This document shows, piece by piece, positions 1 through 10,022 of a DNA stretch of 37,888 bases. The position numbers and the translations under genes are program-made. Position 1 is the first letter of the stretch; every line of letters begins with the position of its first letter. Source of the DNA: an uncultured Clostridium sp. (GTDB lineage Bacteria; Bacillota; Clostridia; TANB77; CAG-508); NCBI GenBank assembly GCA_930987745.1, contig CAKNKX010000014.1:1-37888 (forward strand), written 5' to 3'. The notes beneath the pieces were generated by a model, which saw only the letters and a list, made by a program, of their open reading frames with translations, made no database searches and had not been told where the DNA came from.

Positions 1-57
1 ATTTTGGTGTTCAATTTGTTTCCTGTTTACTTTTATAGTATAACTTGCGGAAAGTAG

Positions 58-897
58 TTAATTTAGAAAAAGAGATTTTATTAATTCTTGATTATTGATA
101 TTATATAATATACCAACGTTAATATTTGGTAATTGGTATTCAATTGGAATTTCGTAAATTGTCTTTTTTAGTAATTCATTTTCTAATAATTCTTTAATGG
201 CAATACCATTAGCATAGTCATTTTTTACTAATGGTAATATGTTATCATAATCATTAACTATTATTAATCCTGAATCTTCATTATTAAATTTTTTCTGAAT
301 TGCTTGGATTATTTCTTTATATTTCGGATTTGTATCTAGTAGTATCAAAGGCTTATTAAAAGCGTCAGCAGAGTGGTTGTTAGATATTATACATAAATGA
401 AAGGTATTTAAAGTTTTAAATATAAGATTATTATCAAATTTGTAAGTAGTTGGTTCTAGAATAATTGCAGCATCTAGCAATCCGTTTTTAAGTTGACTAT
501 TTAATAAGTCAAAATTTGAAGTATCCATAAAATTGATATTTACATTATTTTTAAATAATTTATCAAATTTTTTAGTATTTATAAAATAATTTAAAATTGT
601 CTTATTTATTGCAATTTTAATTCTATTATTATCTATAATTCTTGAAAATATATTTTCTGCACTTATTATATTATTTATTTCAGTTGATATTAAATTATAT
701 AATTCGGTTCCCTCTTTAGTTAAGATAACCCCTTTACTTTCTCTGATGAAAAGTTTTTTGCCAATTTGTTGTTCCATTGTTTTAAGCATTTTGCTGATGG
801 CAGGTTGACTTATATGTAATTCATTAGCTGCTTTAGTAATGTTTTTATTTTTTGCTATTGTAAAAAATACTTTATAATATTCAAAATTAATATTCAT
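58..897 (-). CDS. LysR-family transcriptional regulator
   Basis: N-terminal HTH 'MNINFEYYKVFFTIAKNKNITKAANELHISQPAISKMLKTMEQQIGKKLF' is typical of LysR; full ORF. Confidence 0.9.
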   Translation of the reverse strand: MNINFEYYKVFFTIAKNKNITKAANELHISQPAISKMLKTMEQQIGKKLFIRESKGVILTKEGTELYNLISTEINNIISAENIFSRIIDNNRIKIAINKTILNYFINTKKFDKLFKNNVNINFMDTSNFDLLNSQLKNGLLDAAIILEPTTYKFDNNLIFKTLNTFHLCIISNNHSADAFNKPLILLDTNPKYKEIIQAIQKKFNNEDSGLIIVNDYDNILPLVKNDYANGIAIKELLENELLKKTIYEIPIEYQLPNINVGILYNINNQELIKSLFLN

Positions 898-1068
898 GAT
901 ACACCTCTATAATTATTTTACCATAACTTTTTGTTATGTCAAGGATAAAAAATAAGTATTATACATAATACCAAATATGAATTATAATAAAAATATGGAA
1001 AAAGTAGAAATGAATCCTCGTTTTCCATCTAAGGGTGTTTGACATAATTATTTTGGAGGTGAAAAGAA

Positions 1069-1232
1069 TGACATTGATGCTAATTACTGTCTTTGTAGGA
1101 TTGCTACTTATCTACTGCTTTGAAAGAGCAGCTATGGAAGATACCAAAGGTCTGCGGATAGCATTATTTATTATTGGAGCACTGATAATAGCAAGCTTAC
1201 TTAACTATATAATTTGGGGAGAGCTGTTCTAA
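1069..1232 (+). CDS. small two-TM hydrophobic protein (MTLMLITVFVGLLLIYCFERAAMEDTKGLRIALFIIGALIIASLLNYIIWGELF)
   Basis: RBS ggaggtg before ATG at 1069; two hydrophobic segments; followed by a terminator. Contains an in-frame CGG that appears to be read as a sense codon. Confidence 0.55.
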
Positions 1233-1246
1233 CTAAATTATATTCT

Positions 1247-1276
1247 AACACACAGCCGATAATTTAGCTGTGTGTT
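1247..1276 (+). terminator. hairpin aacacacagc...gctgtgtgtt
   Basis: 10-bp perfect inverted repeat just after the small ORF; weak T tract. Confidence 0.55.
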
Positions 1277-1311
1277 ATTAAAATCATCCAAACGAAAGAA
1301 TGGTGTGAAAA

Positions 1312-2382
1312 ATGAAGATAATTAAAAACAAGCAAATTATAACAAAAACAGATGTTATAACTGTATTAAATAGTATATTGAATGAAAAAAATAAAAATAT
1401 CATTAGTAAATGGATAGAGATAATTTTATCTATGGATGATAAGATTTTCCAGCAGAAATTAGAAAAAAACAATATTGAAACAATAGAACAGATTAAAAGC
1501 TTTTTTAAACCAAGAATATCTAAAATAATGTCCACTAGTGATAAAAGTAAACAAGAAGATAGATATTTATCAACAGCCAGTTGGAGAAAATCAAATCCAA
1601 CGTATGAAACTAAACAATTTTTATTGGCTTTATTAATAAAAGAAAAGATAAATTCCAATAAATTAACTATAATAGATGCTGGAGCAGGATTAGGACGAAA
1701 TTCTATATATTTAGCTAAAAATGGTTTTAAGGTAGTAGCAGTTGAATATGATGAAGGTGCTATTAATCCTTTAAAAAATAATATAAGGAATAATAATCAA
1801 TCTGATAATATACAAGTAGTTAATTCTAATATTTTAGATTTTTTAAGACAACAAAAAAATAATAGTATTGATGCTTTATTAGATAGTGGTATGTCACATT
1901 ATTTAACAATACATGAAAAGCAAGAATATTTTAGTTTATTAAGACAAAAGATGACAAAAGATGGTTTGTTTTCTATTACTCATTTTTCGAAAGAAGATGA
2001 GAGTGCAATTGGACTATCAGAATCAGAATTAAGAGCATTGTTAGGAAAAATGCTTGAACTAGACGAAATACATTTTGATACTTGGGTTGATTCTATATCT
2101 AGAAATAAACACTTTGCATATAAAGGATTATTAATTATGTCAGAAGGTAAATGTGAAGAAATAAGAGAAAGTTTTCAAAAAATATATGCTTTAATTTTGA
2201 AAAAAGAGATAACTAGTATAGAACAAATTTGTAAATATCTAGATGAACAATTTAAAAGCAAAAATGGATTAAAAGATTGTATGCAAGATAGCAATGTAAG
2301 AATTTCAACAGAACAAGAAGCTACTAGAATTTTAAAAGAAAATATGTGTGAAAAAGATTTGGATGAAGCACAACAAAAATAG
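1312..2382 (+). CDS. class I SAM-dependent methyltransferase
   Basis: Motif I 'LTIIDAGAGLGRNSIYLAKNGFKVVAVEYDEGAI'; full ORF. Confidence 0.8.
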   Translation: MKIIKNKQIITKTDVITVLNSILNEKNKNIISKWIEIILSMDDKIFQQKLEKNNIETIEQIKSFFKPRISKIMSTSDKSKQEDRYLSTASWRKSNPTYETKQFLLALLIKEKINSNKLTIIDAGAGLGRNSIYLAKNGFKVVAVEYDEGAINPLKNNIRNNNQSDNIQVVNSNILDFLRQQKNNSIDALLDSGMSHYLTIHEKQEYFSLLRQKMTKDGLFSITHFSKEDESAIGLSESELRALLGKMLELDEIHFDTWVDSISRNKHFAYKGLLIMSEGKCEEIRESFQKIYALILKKEITSIEQICKYLDEQFKSKNGLKDCMQDSNVRISTEQEATRILKENMCEKDLDEAQQK

Positions 2383-2391
2383 GAGAATAAT

Positions 2392-2580
2392 ATGGTAAAT
2401 GAAAAGTATGCTATAGCAATGGCGGAAACATTGCATTATTTAAAAGGAATAAACCAGAATGATATAGATAAAATTCCGAGTAAATTTATGAAATTTCTTA
2501 AAGATAATGCATCACAAGATTATGTATGTGAATTTGATTATACAAAATCTCTAAAAGAACTGAGCTTAAGGAAGGATTAG
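2392..2580 (+). CDS. small conserved-looking protein, probably truncated or disrupted at the C-terminus
   Basis: 62-aa ORF; an open frame rich in K/E continues downstream in another phase (about 2571-2684) without a start codon. Confidence 0.4.
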   Translation: MVNEKYAIAMAETLHYLKGINQNDIDKIPSKFMKFLKDNASQDYVCEFDYTKSLKELSLRKD

Positions 2581-2685
2581 AAAGAAAAGAAGAAGAATTA
2601 TCCTCATTAGAGGATGAAAATAGAACAATTTCAGAAGCTTTGAAAGACCAACAAGAAACAGGAAAAGATATAGGAGAAGAATAAT

Positions 2686-3072
2686 ATGAAAGATAATACA
2701 AACGAAAAATCACTAATGTCTGTAAATGAGAAAAGTTTAGCTTATAAAATTAAAAGCTTTTTCAAAAACTTATTCCATAAAAAAGAGGCTATTAATAATG
2801 CCAATAATTTTGACATATCTGAGCATACTACAGAAAAAGTAGAACAAAAAAATGCTTTTATGAAATCTATAAGAAACATAGAAGATGAAGAAACAAAATT
2901 ATTAAAATTACAAAAGCAATATCGTAGTGGAAAAATCAAGGGAGAAGAATTGACAGAAGAACAAATTAATGCTTTAAGTGAACTTTATGATAAACAAATT
3001 GCAAAATTAAAAGAAACAAATTCAATAATGAAACAAAAAATTTTAGAATATAGAAAAAATACAAACATATAA
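2686..3072 (+). CDS. hypothetical charged/coiled-coil protein
   Basis: 128-aa ORF starting ATG with upstream ggagaag; followed by a terminator hairpin. Confidence 0.6.
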   Translation: MKDNTNEKSLMSVNEKSLAYKIKSFFKNLFHKKEAINNANNFDISEHTTEKVEQKNAFMKSIRNIEDEETKLLKLQKQYRSGKIKGEELTEEQINALSELYDKQIAKLKETNSIMKQKILEYRKNTNI

Positions 3073-3085
3073 TTAAAATATGTGG

Positions 3086-3112
3086 GAGTGATAGAATAAC
3101 TATCACTCTTTT
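3086..3112 (+). terminator. Rho-independent terminator gagtgata-gaataac-tatcactc-ttt
   Basis: 8-bp inverted repeat followed by T-rich tract. Confidence 0.7.
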
Positions 3113-3148
3113 AGTATTTTTTTAAATCACATTAGCTTAATTAAATTT

Positions 3149-3735
3149 TTACAAATTGTCTTTTATTTCAGGAAATAAATCATATAAATTATATCCGAAG
3201 TAAATCATCAAAATATTTTTTTAGCTTATATGTCTCTTGAACATGATACCCGAGTATTCTCATGTGCTCCACGTCTTAAAATGATATCAATTAATCTTTT
3301 ATCAACAGTCATAACAACATTTTTACACATTAAATCACAAAGATTAATTATTTTCTCATAAATTGTATATTCATGTGTTTTAATAAACTCAGTTCTAAAA
3401 GGAATATCTCTTGGAATTCCTCCGGCGGTACAATAAACATCATTATTTAAATATGAATGAGTAAGACAAATATTTGCATATTCATCATCATAACCTAAAC
3501 CTTTTATGTAGTTATATCCATTCATAATATGTTCGCTGTATGGACCAACCATTTTTCCGTATATCATGTATATATCCTAAAGTTTTTGCTTTATCTACAT
3601 CTAAATCTAAAGCTTTAGCAATTTTGCCGAGCAGTATTTCCGAACACAAATAGAATGGTCAATCCAATTAGCATAATCTGTTTTTTCTCTCGCATTTTCT
3701 ATCATTTCTAAAGCATCTTTACTTGTAAGTTTCAT
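3149..3735 (-). CDS. HD-domain (HDIG-type) phosphohydrolase-like protein, reconstructed with five +1 frameshifts at CGG
   Basis: Skipping C at CGG 3640-3642, 3627-3629, 3557-3559, 3250-3252 and 3195-3197 gives an open 193-aa protein MKLTSKDALEMIENAREKTDYANWIDHSICVGNTAGKIAKALDLDVDKAKTLGYIHDIGKMVGPYSEH...ENTGYHVQETYKLKKYFDDLLGYNLYDLFPEIKDNL. Length 587 = 3x194+5. RBS aagga upstream of ATG. Confidence 0.85.
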
Positions 3736-3900
3736 AATTTTTCCTTCTTTCTATAAATGTTAAAATGATTATACTATAACAATTTCAAAATTGCTATATC
3801 AAAGCCACAAAATAACCACATAAATTACTTGTAAAATTTTCAAAATTAGTGTAAAATACGATTGTACTGTAAATAATAATTAGGAGGATGGAACAAAAAA

Positions 3901-4953
3901 ATGAGATTTGTAGATACAGAAGAATCAAAAAGAGAATATAAAGAATTTTTAGAAAGTCATGAAAGATGTAATTTTCAACAATCATTAGAATGGGCAGAAG
4001 TAAAAAAACCATATTGGAAACCAGAAGTAATACTTGCAGAAGATGATAATGGGAAAATAATTGGTTCATTATGTGTTTTAATTAGGAAAATGCCTATATT
4101 TGGAAATATAATGTATTCATCAAGAGGACCTGTTTGTGATATACATGATATAGAAGTTATGAAACAATTAACAGATGGAGCAAAGGTATTAGCTAAAAAA
4201 TATAATGCATTTGTATTAAGAATAGAGCCAGATATATTAAGTTCTGATCAAGAATTTAGAGATGTAGTAACTAATTTAGGATATAAAATAAAAGATGATG
4301 CAAAAGACTTTAAAGATGAAATTCAACCAAGATATGTATTTAGATTAGATATAAAAGATAAAACTGAAGAAGAAGTAATGGCAGGATTTAAACAAAAATG
4401 GAGATATAATATTCGTTTAGCAGGAAGAAAAGGAGTAACTGTAAAAGAAGGAACAAGAGAAGATTTAAAAGATTTTCATAGAATAATGGTTGAAACAGGA
4501 AAAAGAGATGGATTTATAATAAGACCATTAGAATATTTTGAAAAAATGTATGATTGTTTAGGTGACCACATGAAAGTTTTAATGGCATATTATGAGGGTG
4601 AACCAATTTCAGGAGTAATACCAATTTTTTATGGAAATAAAACATGGTATCTATATGGAGCAAGTAGTAATAAACATAGGAATTTAATGCCAAACTATTT
4701 ACTTCAATGGGAAATGATTAAAATGGCAATAGCAAGACATGATGATATATATGACTTTAGAGGTGTTTCAGGGGTTGTAGATGAAAATCATCCACAATAT
4801 GGATTATATAGATTTAAACAAGGATTTGGAGCAACATTTACAGAATTTATTGGAGAAGTATATATGCCATATAAACCACTAACATATAAATTATATAAAT
4901 TCGCAGAAAAAACATTTAGAACATTAAGACAAATAAAAAGAAAATTAAAATAG
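3901..4953 (+). CDS. FemAB/FemX-family peptidoglycan bridge aminoacyltransferase
   Basis: Family-typical sequence 'FKQKWRYNIRLAGRKGVTVKEG', 'YLYGASSNKHRNLMPNYLLQWEMIKMA', 'YDFRGVSG'. Confidence 0.9.
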   Translation: MRFVDTEESKREYKEFLESHERCNFQQSLEWAEVKKPYWKPEVILAEDDNGKIIGSLCVLIRKMPIFGNIMYSSRGPVCDIHDIEVMKQLTDGAKVLAKKYNAFVLRIEPDILSSDQEFRDVVTNLGYKIKDDAKDFKDEIQPRYVFRLDIKDKTEEEVMAGFKQKWRYNIRLAGRKGVTVKEGTREDLKDFHRIMVETGKRDGFIIRPLEYFEKMYDCLGDHMKVLMAYYEGEPISGVIPIFYGNKTWYLYGASSNKHRNLMPNYLLQWEMIKMAIARHDDIYDFRGVSGVVDENHPQYGLYRFKQGFGATFTEFIGEVYMPYKPLTYKLYKFAEKTFRTLRQIKRKLK

Positions 4954-4976
4954 TCTAATTGGAGGAAGTAATAGTT

Positions 4977-6095
4977 TTGAGTACTTTAGTAATAGAAAAA
5001 GAAGATTTAAGACATAATATAGAGAAAATAAAAGAATTTGCAGTAAAATCTGGAAAAGATGATAATGGAAACAAAGTAAAAATAATAGCAGTTGTAAAAG
5101 CAAATGGTTATGGATTAGGTTTAGTAGAATTTACAAAATTTTTAATAGATAATGGTATAAACTTTTTTGCTGTTTCAACTGTAGAAGAAGCCATTTCTTT
5201 AAGAGAAGCTGGGATAAAAGAAGATATTTTAATGTTATCATCAACAGCGGTAAAAGAAGATTTAGAAAAATTAATAGAAAATAAAATTATAATAACAATA
5301 GGGTCTAAAGAAGATGTAGAAACTGCGACAAAAATTGCAGAAGAAAAACATATTACAATAAGGGCACATTTAAAAATAGATACAGGATTTGGAAGATATG
5401 GTTTTGTATATAATAAAAGAGAAGAAATTATAGAAGCTCTAAGTAATATGAAAAATATAAAAATAGAAGGAACTTTTACACATTTTTCAGTAAGCTTTTT
5501 TGATGATAAATATACAAAAGAGCAATTTGATAGATTTATTGATGTAGTTGAAGTTTTAAAAATGAATAAAATAGAAACAGGAATGCTTCATGTGTGTAAC
5601 TCATCAGCCTTCTTAAAATTTCCTAATATGCACTTAAATGCAGTAAGAGTTGGTTCAGCATTTTTAGGAAGACTAGCTTTTAAAAATACATTAGGTCTTA
5701 AAAAAATTGCTTATCTAGAATCAAAAGTAACAGAAATAAAAGAACTTCCAAAAGGATTTAATATAGGCTATTCAAACACATATAAGACAAAGGAGAAAAC
5801 AAAAGTTGCAATAATACCAGCTGGATATATGGATGGTATAAATATAAAAAATGATAGGGATATGTTTAGAGTAATTGATAAATTAAGATATATTGTAAGA
5901 GATGTAAAAGATTTCTTTAAAAATCAAGCAATTTATGTAAAAATTGGGACAAGTACTTGCAAAGTTCTAGGAAGAATAGGAACATATCATATAGTTTGTG
6001 ATATTAATGGAAAAGATATAAATATAGGAGATAAAGTAACGTTTAACATAAATCCTAAATTTGTCGATTCTAGAGTAAGGAGGGACTACAGATAG
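4977..6095 (+). CDS. alr: alanine racemase
   Basis: PLP lysine motif '[13 protein letters not shown]', '[11 protein letters not shown]', 'VRVGSAFLG'. Start set at TTG 4977; ORF-track start is 4959. Confidence 0.85.
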   Translation: MSTLVIEKEDLRHNIEKIKEFAVKSGKDDNGNKVKIIAVVKANGYGLGLVEFTKFLIDNGINFFAVSTVEEAISLREAGIKEDILMLSSTAVKEDLEKLIENKIIITIGSKEDVETATKIAEEKHITIRAHLKIDTGFGRYGFVYNKREEIIEALSNMKNIKIEGTFTHFSVSFFDDKYTKEQFDRFIDVVEVLKMNKIETGMLHVCNSSAFLKFPNMHLNAVRVGSAFLGRLAFKNTLGLKKIAYLESKVTEIKELPKGFNIGYSNTYKTKEKTKVAIIPAGYMDGINIKNDRDMFRVIDKLRYIVRDVKDFFKNQAIYVKIGTSTCKVLGRIGTYHIVCDINGKDINIGDKVTFNINPKFVDSRVRRDYR

Positions 6096-6096
6096 T

Positions 6097-7156
6097 ATGG
6101 AAAATAATCAAGAAAATGAAGTGATATTAAAAAACGGTTTTTTCAAAAAACTATGGTGGTCAATTGTAAAAATAGAAAAATATCCTAATATGGCAGCAGA
6201 AGGCTTTGGAAGAGCTATATCATATTTGGCAAAAATAGTATTAATACTTGCAATAGTACTTTGCCTTGGGATAATATATCAAACTTATGGAGTGGTACAA
6301 GAAGGGATAGATTATTTAGAAACGAGTTTTCCTGAATTTTCATATAAAGATGGAATACTAACTGTTGAATCAGATGAAATAATTAGAATTTCAAGTGAAG
6401 ATTCATTTGTTGGAGAAGTGATAATAGATACAAAAACAGACAATGAAGAAGAAGTAAATAAATATATAGCAGAAGTAGAAAATGTTGGAGAAGGATTAGT
6501 TGTTTTAAAAGATAGAGTAATAGTTAAAAATGCTCAGATTGCAGGGGATATAAGGTACAATTATAAAGATATTGCATCTCAATTTAATTTAAATGAATTT
6601 AATAAACAAGATGTTATAAATTATGCAAGTAGTAGCCAGATGATTAGTCTATATATTAGCCTATTTTTAACTTTACTTATTTATGCATTTGTTATGTATT
6701 TCTTAATAACGCTATCTAATGCAGTATTACTAAGTGCGTTTCGGATATATAACAACATTAATTGCAAGAATAAAAATGAGATATGTAGCAATATTTAATA
6801 TGTCAATATATGCATTAACATTATCAGTTTTATTAAATGTTATATATATTGCAGTAAATGCATTTATAACATTTAATATGGAATACTTTAGTGTTATGTA
6901 TTCTGCAGTAGCAGCAATATATTTAGTAGCAGCAATATTAATTCTAAAATCAGAATTTATAAAAAAGCAACAAGAATTAATAAAAATTGCAGAAGCTAAA
7001 GAAATTATAAAAAAAGAAGAACAATCAAAACAAGAGGAAGAAAAAGAAGAAGAAAAAAAGGAAAATAAAGAAACTGGAAAAGAAGAAAAGGAAAAAGAGA
7101 AAAAAGAAAAGAAAGATGAGCAAAACGGAGAAGAACCAGAAGGCTCAAATGCTTAG
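6097..7156 (+). CDS. DUF1189-like membrane protein, reconstructed with one +1 frameshift at CGG 6742-6744
   Basis: ORFs 6097-6798 and 6734-7156 join as '...SNAVLLSAF-G-YITTLIARIKMRYVAIFNMSIYALTLSV...' when C6742 is skipped; length 1060 = 3n+1. Confidence 0.82.
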
Positions 7157-7190
7157 ATAAACTAAAATAAAATGAAAGCAAGGTGTAAAA

Positions 7191-9000
7191 ATGAAACAAA
7201 AAGAAAACGACCAAAAGAAAAATAAAAATATATTACTATGGGTACTTGCCCGGACTATTAATATTAGCATTAATTTGTGGATTGGCATATTATTTAATGC
7301 AAAATAGCCAAAAAGAAGATGAAAATACTTTAAGTTATACAGATTTAATAAAAGAAATTTCTTATGGTAATATTGAAAAAATAGAAATGACAGTAGGAAG
7401 TACAACTGTAAAAGTAACTAAAAAAGGTGAAAGTGAAGAAGATGCAAAAACAGCAATAGTACCAAATACAGAAAGTTTTATGGAACTTGTGCAACAAAAA
7501 GTAGCAGAAGGAAATGAAATAGAGTTAATTCAAAAACCTAGAAGCTTTTTTGCAGAACTTCCATCAGTAATATTTTCAGTTTTACCAACATTAATAATGG
7601 TTGCATTATTTATTATGATATTTAAAATGCAAGGATTAGGTGAAAAAGGAAAAGTATATGATGACACAGAAAGAAAAACAAAAGTAAAATTTGATGATGT
7701 TGCAGGACTAACAGAGGAAAAAGAAGAATTAATAGAAATCGTAGATTTCTTAAAAAAACCAGAAAAATATGCAAAAATGGGGGCAAGAGTTCCAAGGGGT
7801 GTATTATTATATGGAAAACCAGGAACGGGAAAAACTCTAATTGCAAAAGCTATAGCTGGAGAAGCAGATGTTCCATTTATATCAATGAGTGGGTCAGAAT
7901 TTATAGAAATGTTTGCAGGACTAGGTGCTTCTCGTGTTAGAAAATTATTTGAAAAAGCAAGAAAACTAGCACCATGTATTGTATTTATTGATGAAATAGA
8001 TGCAATAGGTTCAAGAAGGTCATCAAATAGTGGGGCAGAAACAGAAAATAATCAAACATTAAATCAGTTATTAGTAGAAATGGATGGATTTAGTTCAGAA
8101 GAAACAATAATAGTTTTAGCTGCAACAAATAGACCTGAAATGCTTGATAAAGCACTTTTAAGACCTGGAAGATTTGATAGACAAATAACAATTCCAGCAC
8201 CAGACTTAAAAGGAAGGTTAGATATCTTAAAAATTCATAGTAAAGATAAAAAATTATCTCCTGATGTAAACTTAGAAAGTATTGCAGAAGATACAGCAGG
8301 ATTTACAGGAGCAGAACTTGCAAATATTTTAAATGAGGCAGCAATAATCGCAACAAAGAGAAAACACGAAGATATAGAAGAAGATGATATAGAAGAAGCA
8401 ACTAAAAAAGTAACAGTAGGACTAGAAAAAAGACAAAGAGTAATATCTGAGAAAGATAAAAGATTAACAGCATACCATGAAGCAGGTCATGCAGTAGTTA
8501 GTAGATATTTGCCAACTCAAACAAATGTAAAAGAAATATCAATAATACCAAGAGGTGTAGCTGGTGGATATACAATGTATAAATCTGATGAAGATAAATA
8601 CTATATCTCAAAAACAGAAATGCAAGAAAAATTAATAGCGCTTTTAGGTGGACGTGCAGCAGAAAAATTAGTATTAGATGATATTTCTACTGGAGCAAGT
8701 AATGACATAGAAGTTGCAACAAAAATCGCAAGAGATATGGTAACAAAATATGGTATGAGTGATTCTCTAGGACCAATAGATTTCCAAGGAAAAGAGCCAT
8801 ATGAAATGCAAATGTTTGGAGAAAACATTGGAGATAAAATTGGTGGAGAAGTAAAAGCATTAATAGACACAGCATATAATGATGCAATAACTCTACTAAA
8901 AGAACATAGAGATAAATTAGATATGATTGCAAATACATTGCTAGAAAAAGAAAAAATTAATGAACAAGACTTTAAAAAATTCTTTGAAGAAGGGGATTAG
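7191..9000 (+). CDS. ftsH: ATP-dependent zinc metalloprotease FtsH, reconstructed with one +1 frameshift at CGG 7251-7253
   Basis: Walker A 'GKPGTGKT', 'HEAGHAVV' zinc motif; ATG 7191 gives MKQKENDQKKNKNILLWVLA-G-LLILALICGLAYYL when C7251 is skipped; length 1810 = 3n+1. Confidence 0.95.
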
Positions 9001-9050
9001 GGGACGTTCCTCTCTTCCCTTTTTTTAGGGATTCGGGGACACTCCTTTTA
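9001..9050 (-). repeat. ~50-bp dispersed repeat, copy 1 (taaaaggagtgtcccc..atccctaaaaaaaggga..aggaacgtccc)
   Basis: Reverse complement closely matches 26763-26812. Confidence 0.8.
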
Positions 9051-9169
9051 TGTGTAAAGTAAATAATTTAATAAAATAATTATGAAGCCTAAAGTAATAA
9101 TGGTGATGATGATTTTATAATTTTTGAGATGTGTCCCCAATTGGACATTATGAAAGGCAGGTGTATATT

Positions 9170-10015
9170 ATGCAAATTAAAGAAGTAATAAGAAAAGGAA
9201 TGATAAAACTAAAAACAAATGGTGTAGATGAACCAAATGTTAAAGCAAGACTTCTTATGCAATATATATTAAAAAAGCCAAGAGAATATATCTTAGTATA
9301 TGATAAAGAGGAACTAACATTAAGACAAGAAGTAAATTATTTTAAAGGAATAAAAAAATTAATAGAAGGTGTGCCTTTGCAACATATTACAAAATCTCAA
9401 GAATTTATGAAATTAAATTTCTATGTAGACCAAGACGTATTAATTCCAAGACCTGATACAGAAATTTTAGTAGAAGAAGTAATAAAAATTGCAAAAAAGG
9501 TAGGAGCAAAAAAGATATTAGATTTATGTACAGGAAGTGGAGCAATAGCAGTATCTCTTGCAAAATATATACCAAATTCTAAACTAACAGGAGTAGATAT
9601 TAGTAGTAAGGCTTTAAGGATAGCGAAATTAAATGCTAGAAATAATAATGTAGAAGGTAGAATCACATTTATAAGCTCTAACCTATTTGATAATGTACCA
9701 GAAGAAAAATATGACATAATAGTTTCTAATCCGCCATATATAAAGTCGAAAATTATAAGAACTTTGAATAAAGATGTACAAAATGAACCCAAAATTGCAT
9801 TAGATGGAGGGTTTGATGGATTAGACTTTTATAGAAAAATCATAAAAAAGGCAGATGAATATTTAAAATTTGGTGGATTTTTATGTTTAGAAATTGGATT
9901 TGACCAAAGAGAAGAAGTAATGAAATTAATAGAAGAAGAAGGAAAATTTCAAAACACATATAGTAAAAAAGATTTATGTGATAATGATAGAATAGTAATA
10001 ACAAAACTATATTAA
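9170..10015 (+). CDS. prmC: peptide chain release factor N5-glutamine methyltransferase
   Basis: 'ILDLCTGSGAIAVSLA', 'DIIVSNPPYIKS', 'GGFDGLDFYRKI' are PrmC hallmarks; RBS aaggcagg. Confidence 0.93.
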   Translation: MQIKEVIRKGMIKLKTNGVDEPNVKARLLMQYILKKPREYILVYDKEELTLRQEVNYFKGIKKLIEGVPLQHITKSQEFMKLNFYVDQDVLIPRPDTEILVEEVIKIAKKVGAKKILDLCTGSGAIAVSLAKYIPNSKLTGVDISSKALRIAKLNARNNNVEGRITFISSNLFDNVPEEKYDIIVSNPPYIKSKIIRTLNKDVQNEPKIALDGGFDGLDFYRKIIKKADEYLKFGGFLCLEIGFDQREEVMKLIEEEGKFQNTYSKKDLCDNDRIVITKLY

Positions 10016-10022
10016 AGAAAGG

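Noticed and set aside
1284-1658. Antisense ORFs such as 1284-1658, 7145-7405, 12628-13131, 16443-16745 and 36598-36993
   Set aside because: Leu/Phe/Ile-rich artefacts opposite A-rich coding strands of well-supported genes.
3429-3440. Other 'cgg' strings such as GCC-GGA in the HD gene, AAC-GGA, GAC-GGA, GCG-GNN
   Set aside because: CGG is not in the zero frame there; these are ordinary codon junctions and need no frameshift.
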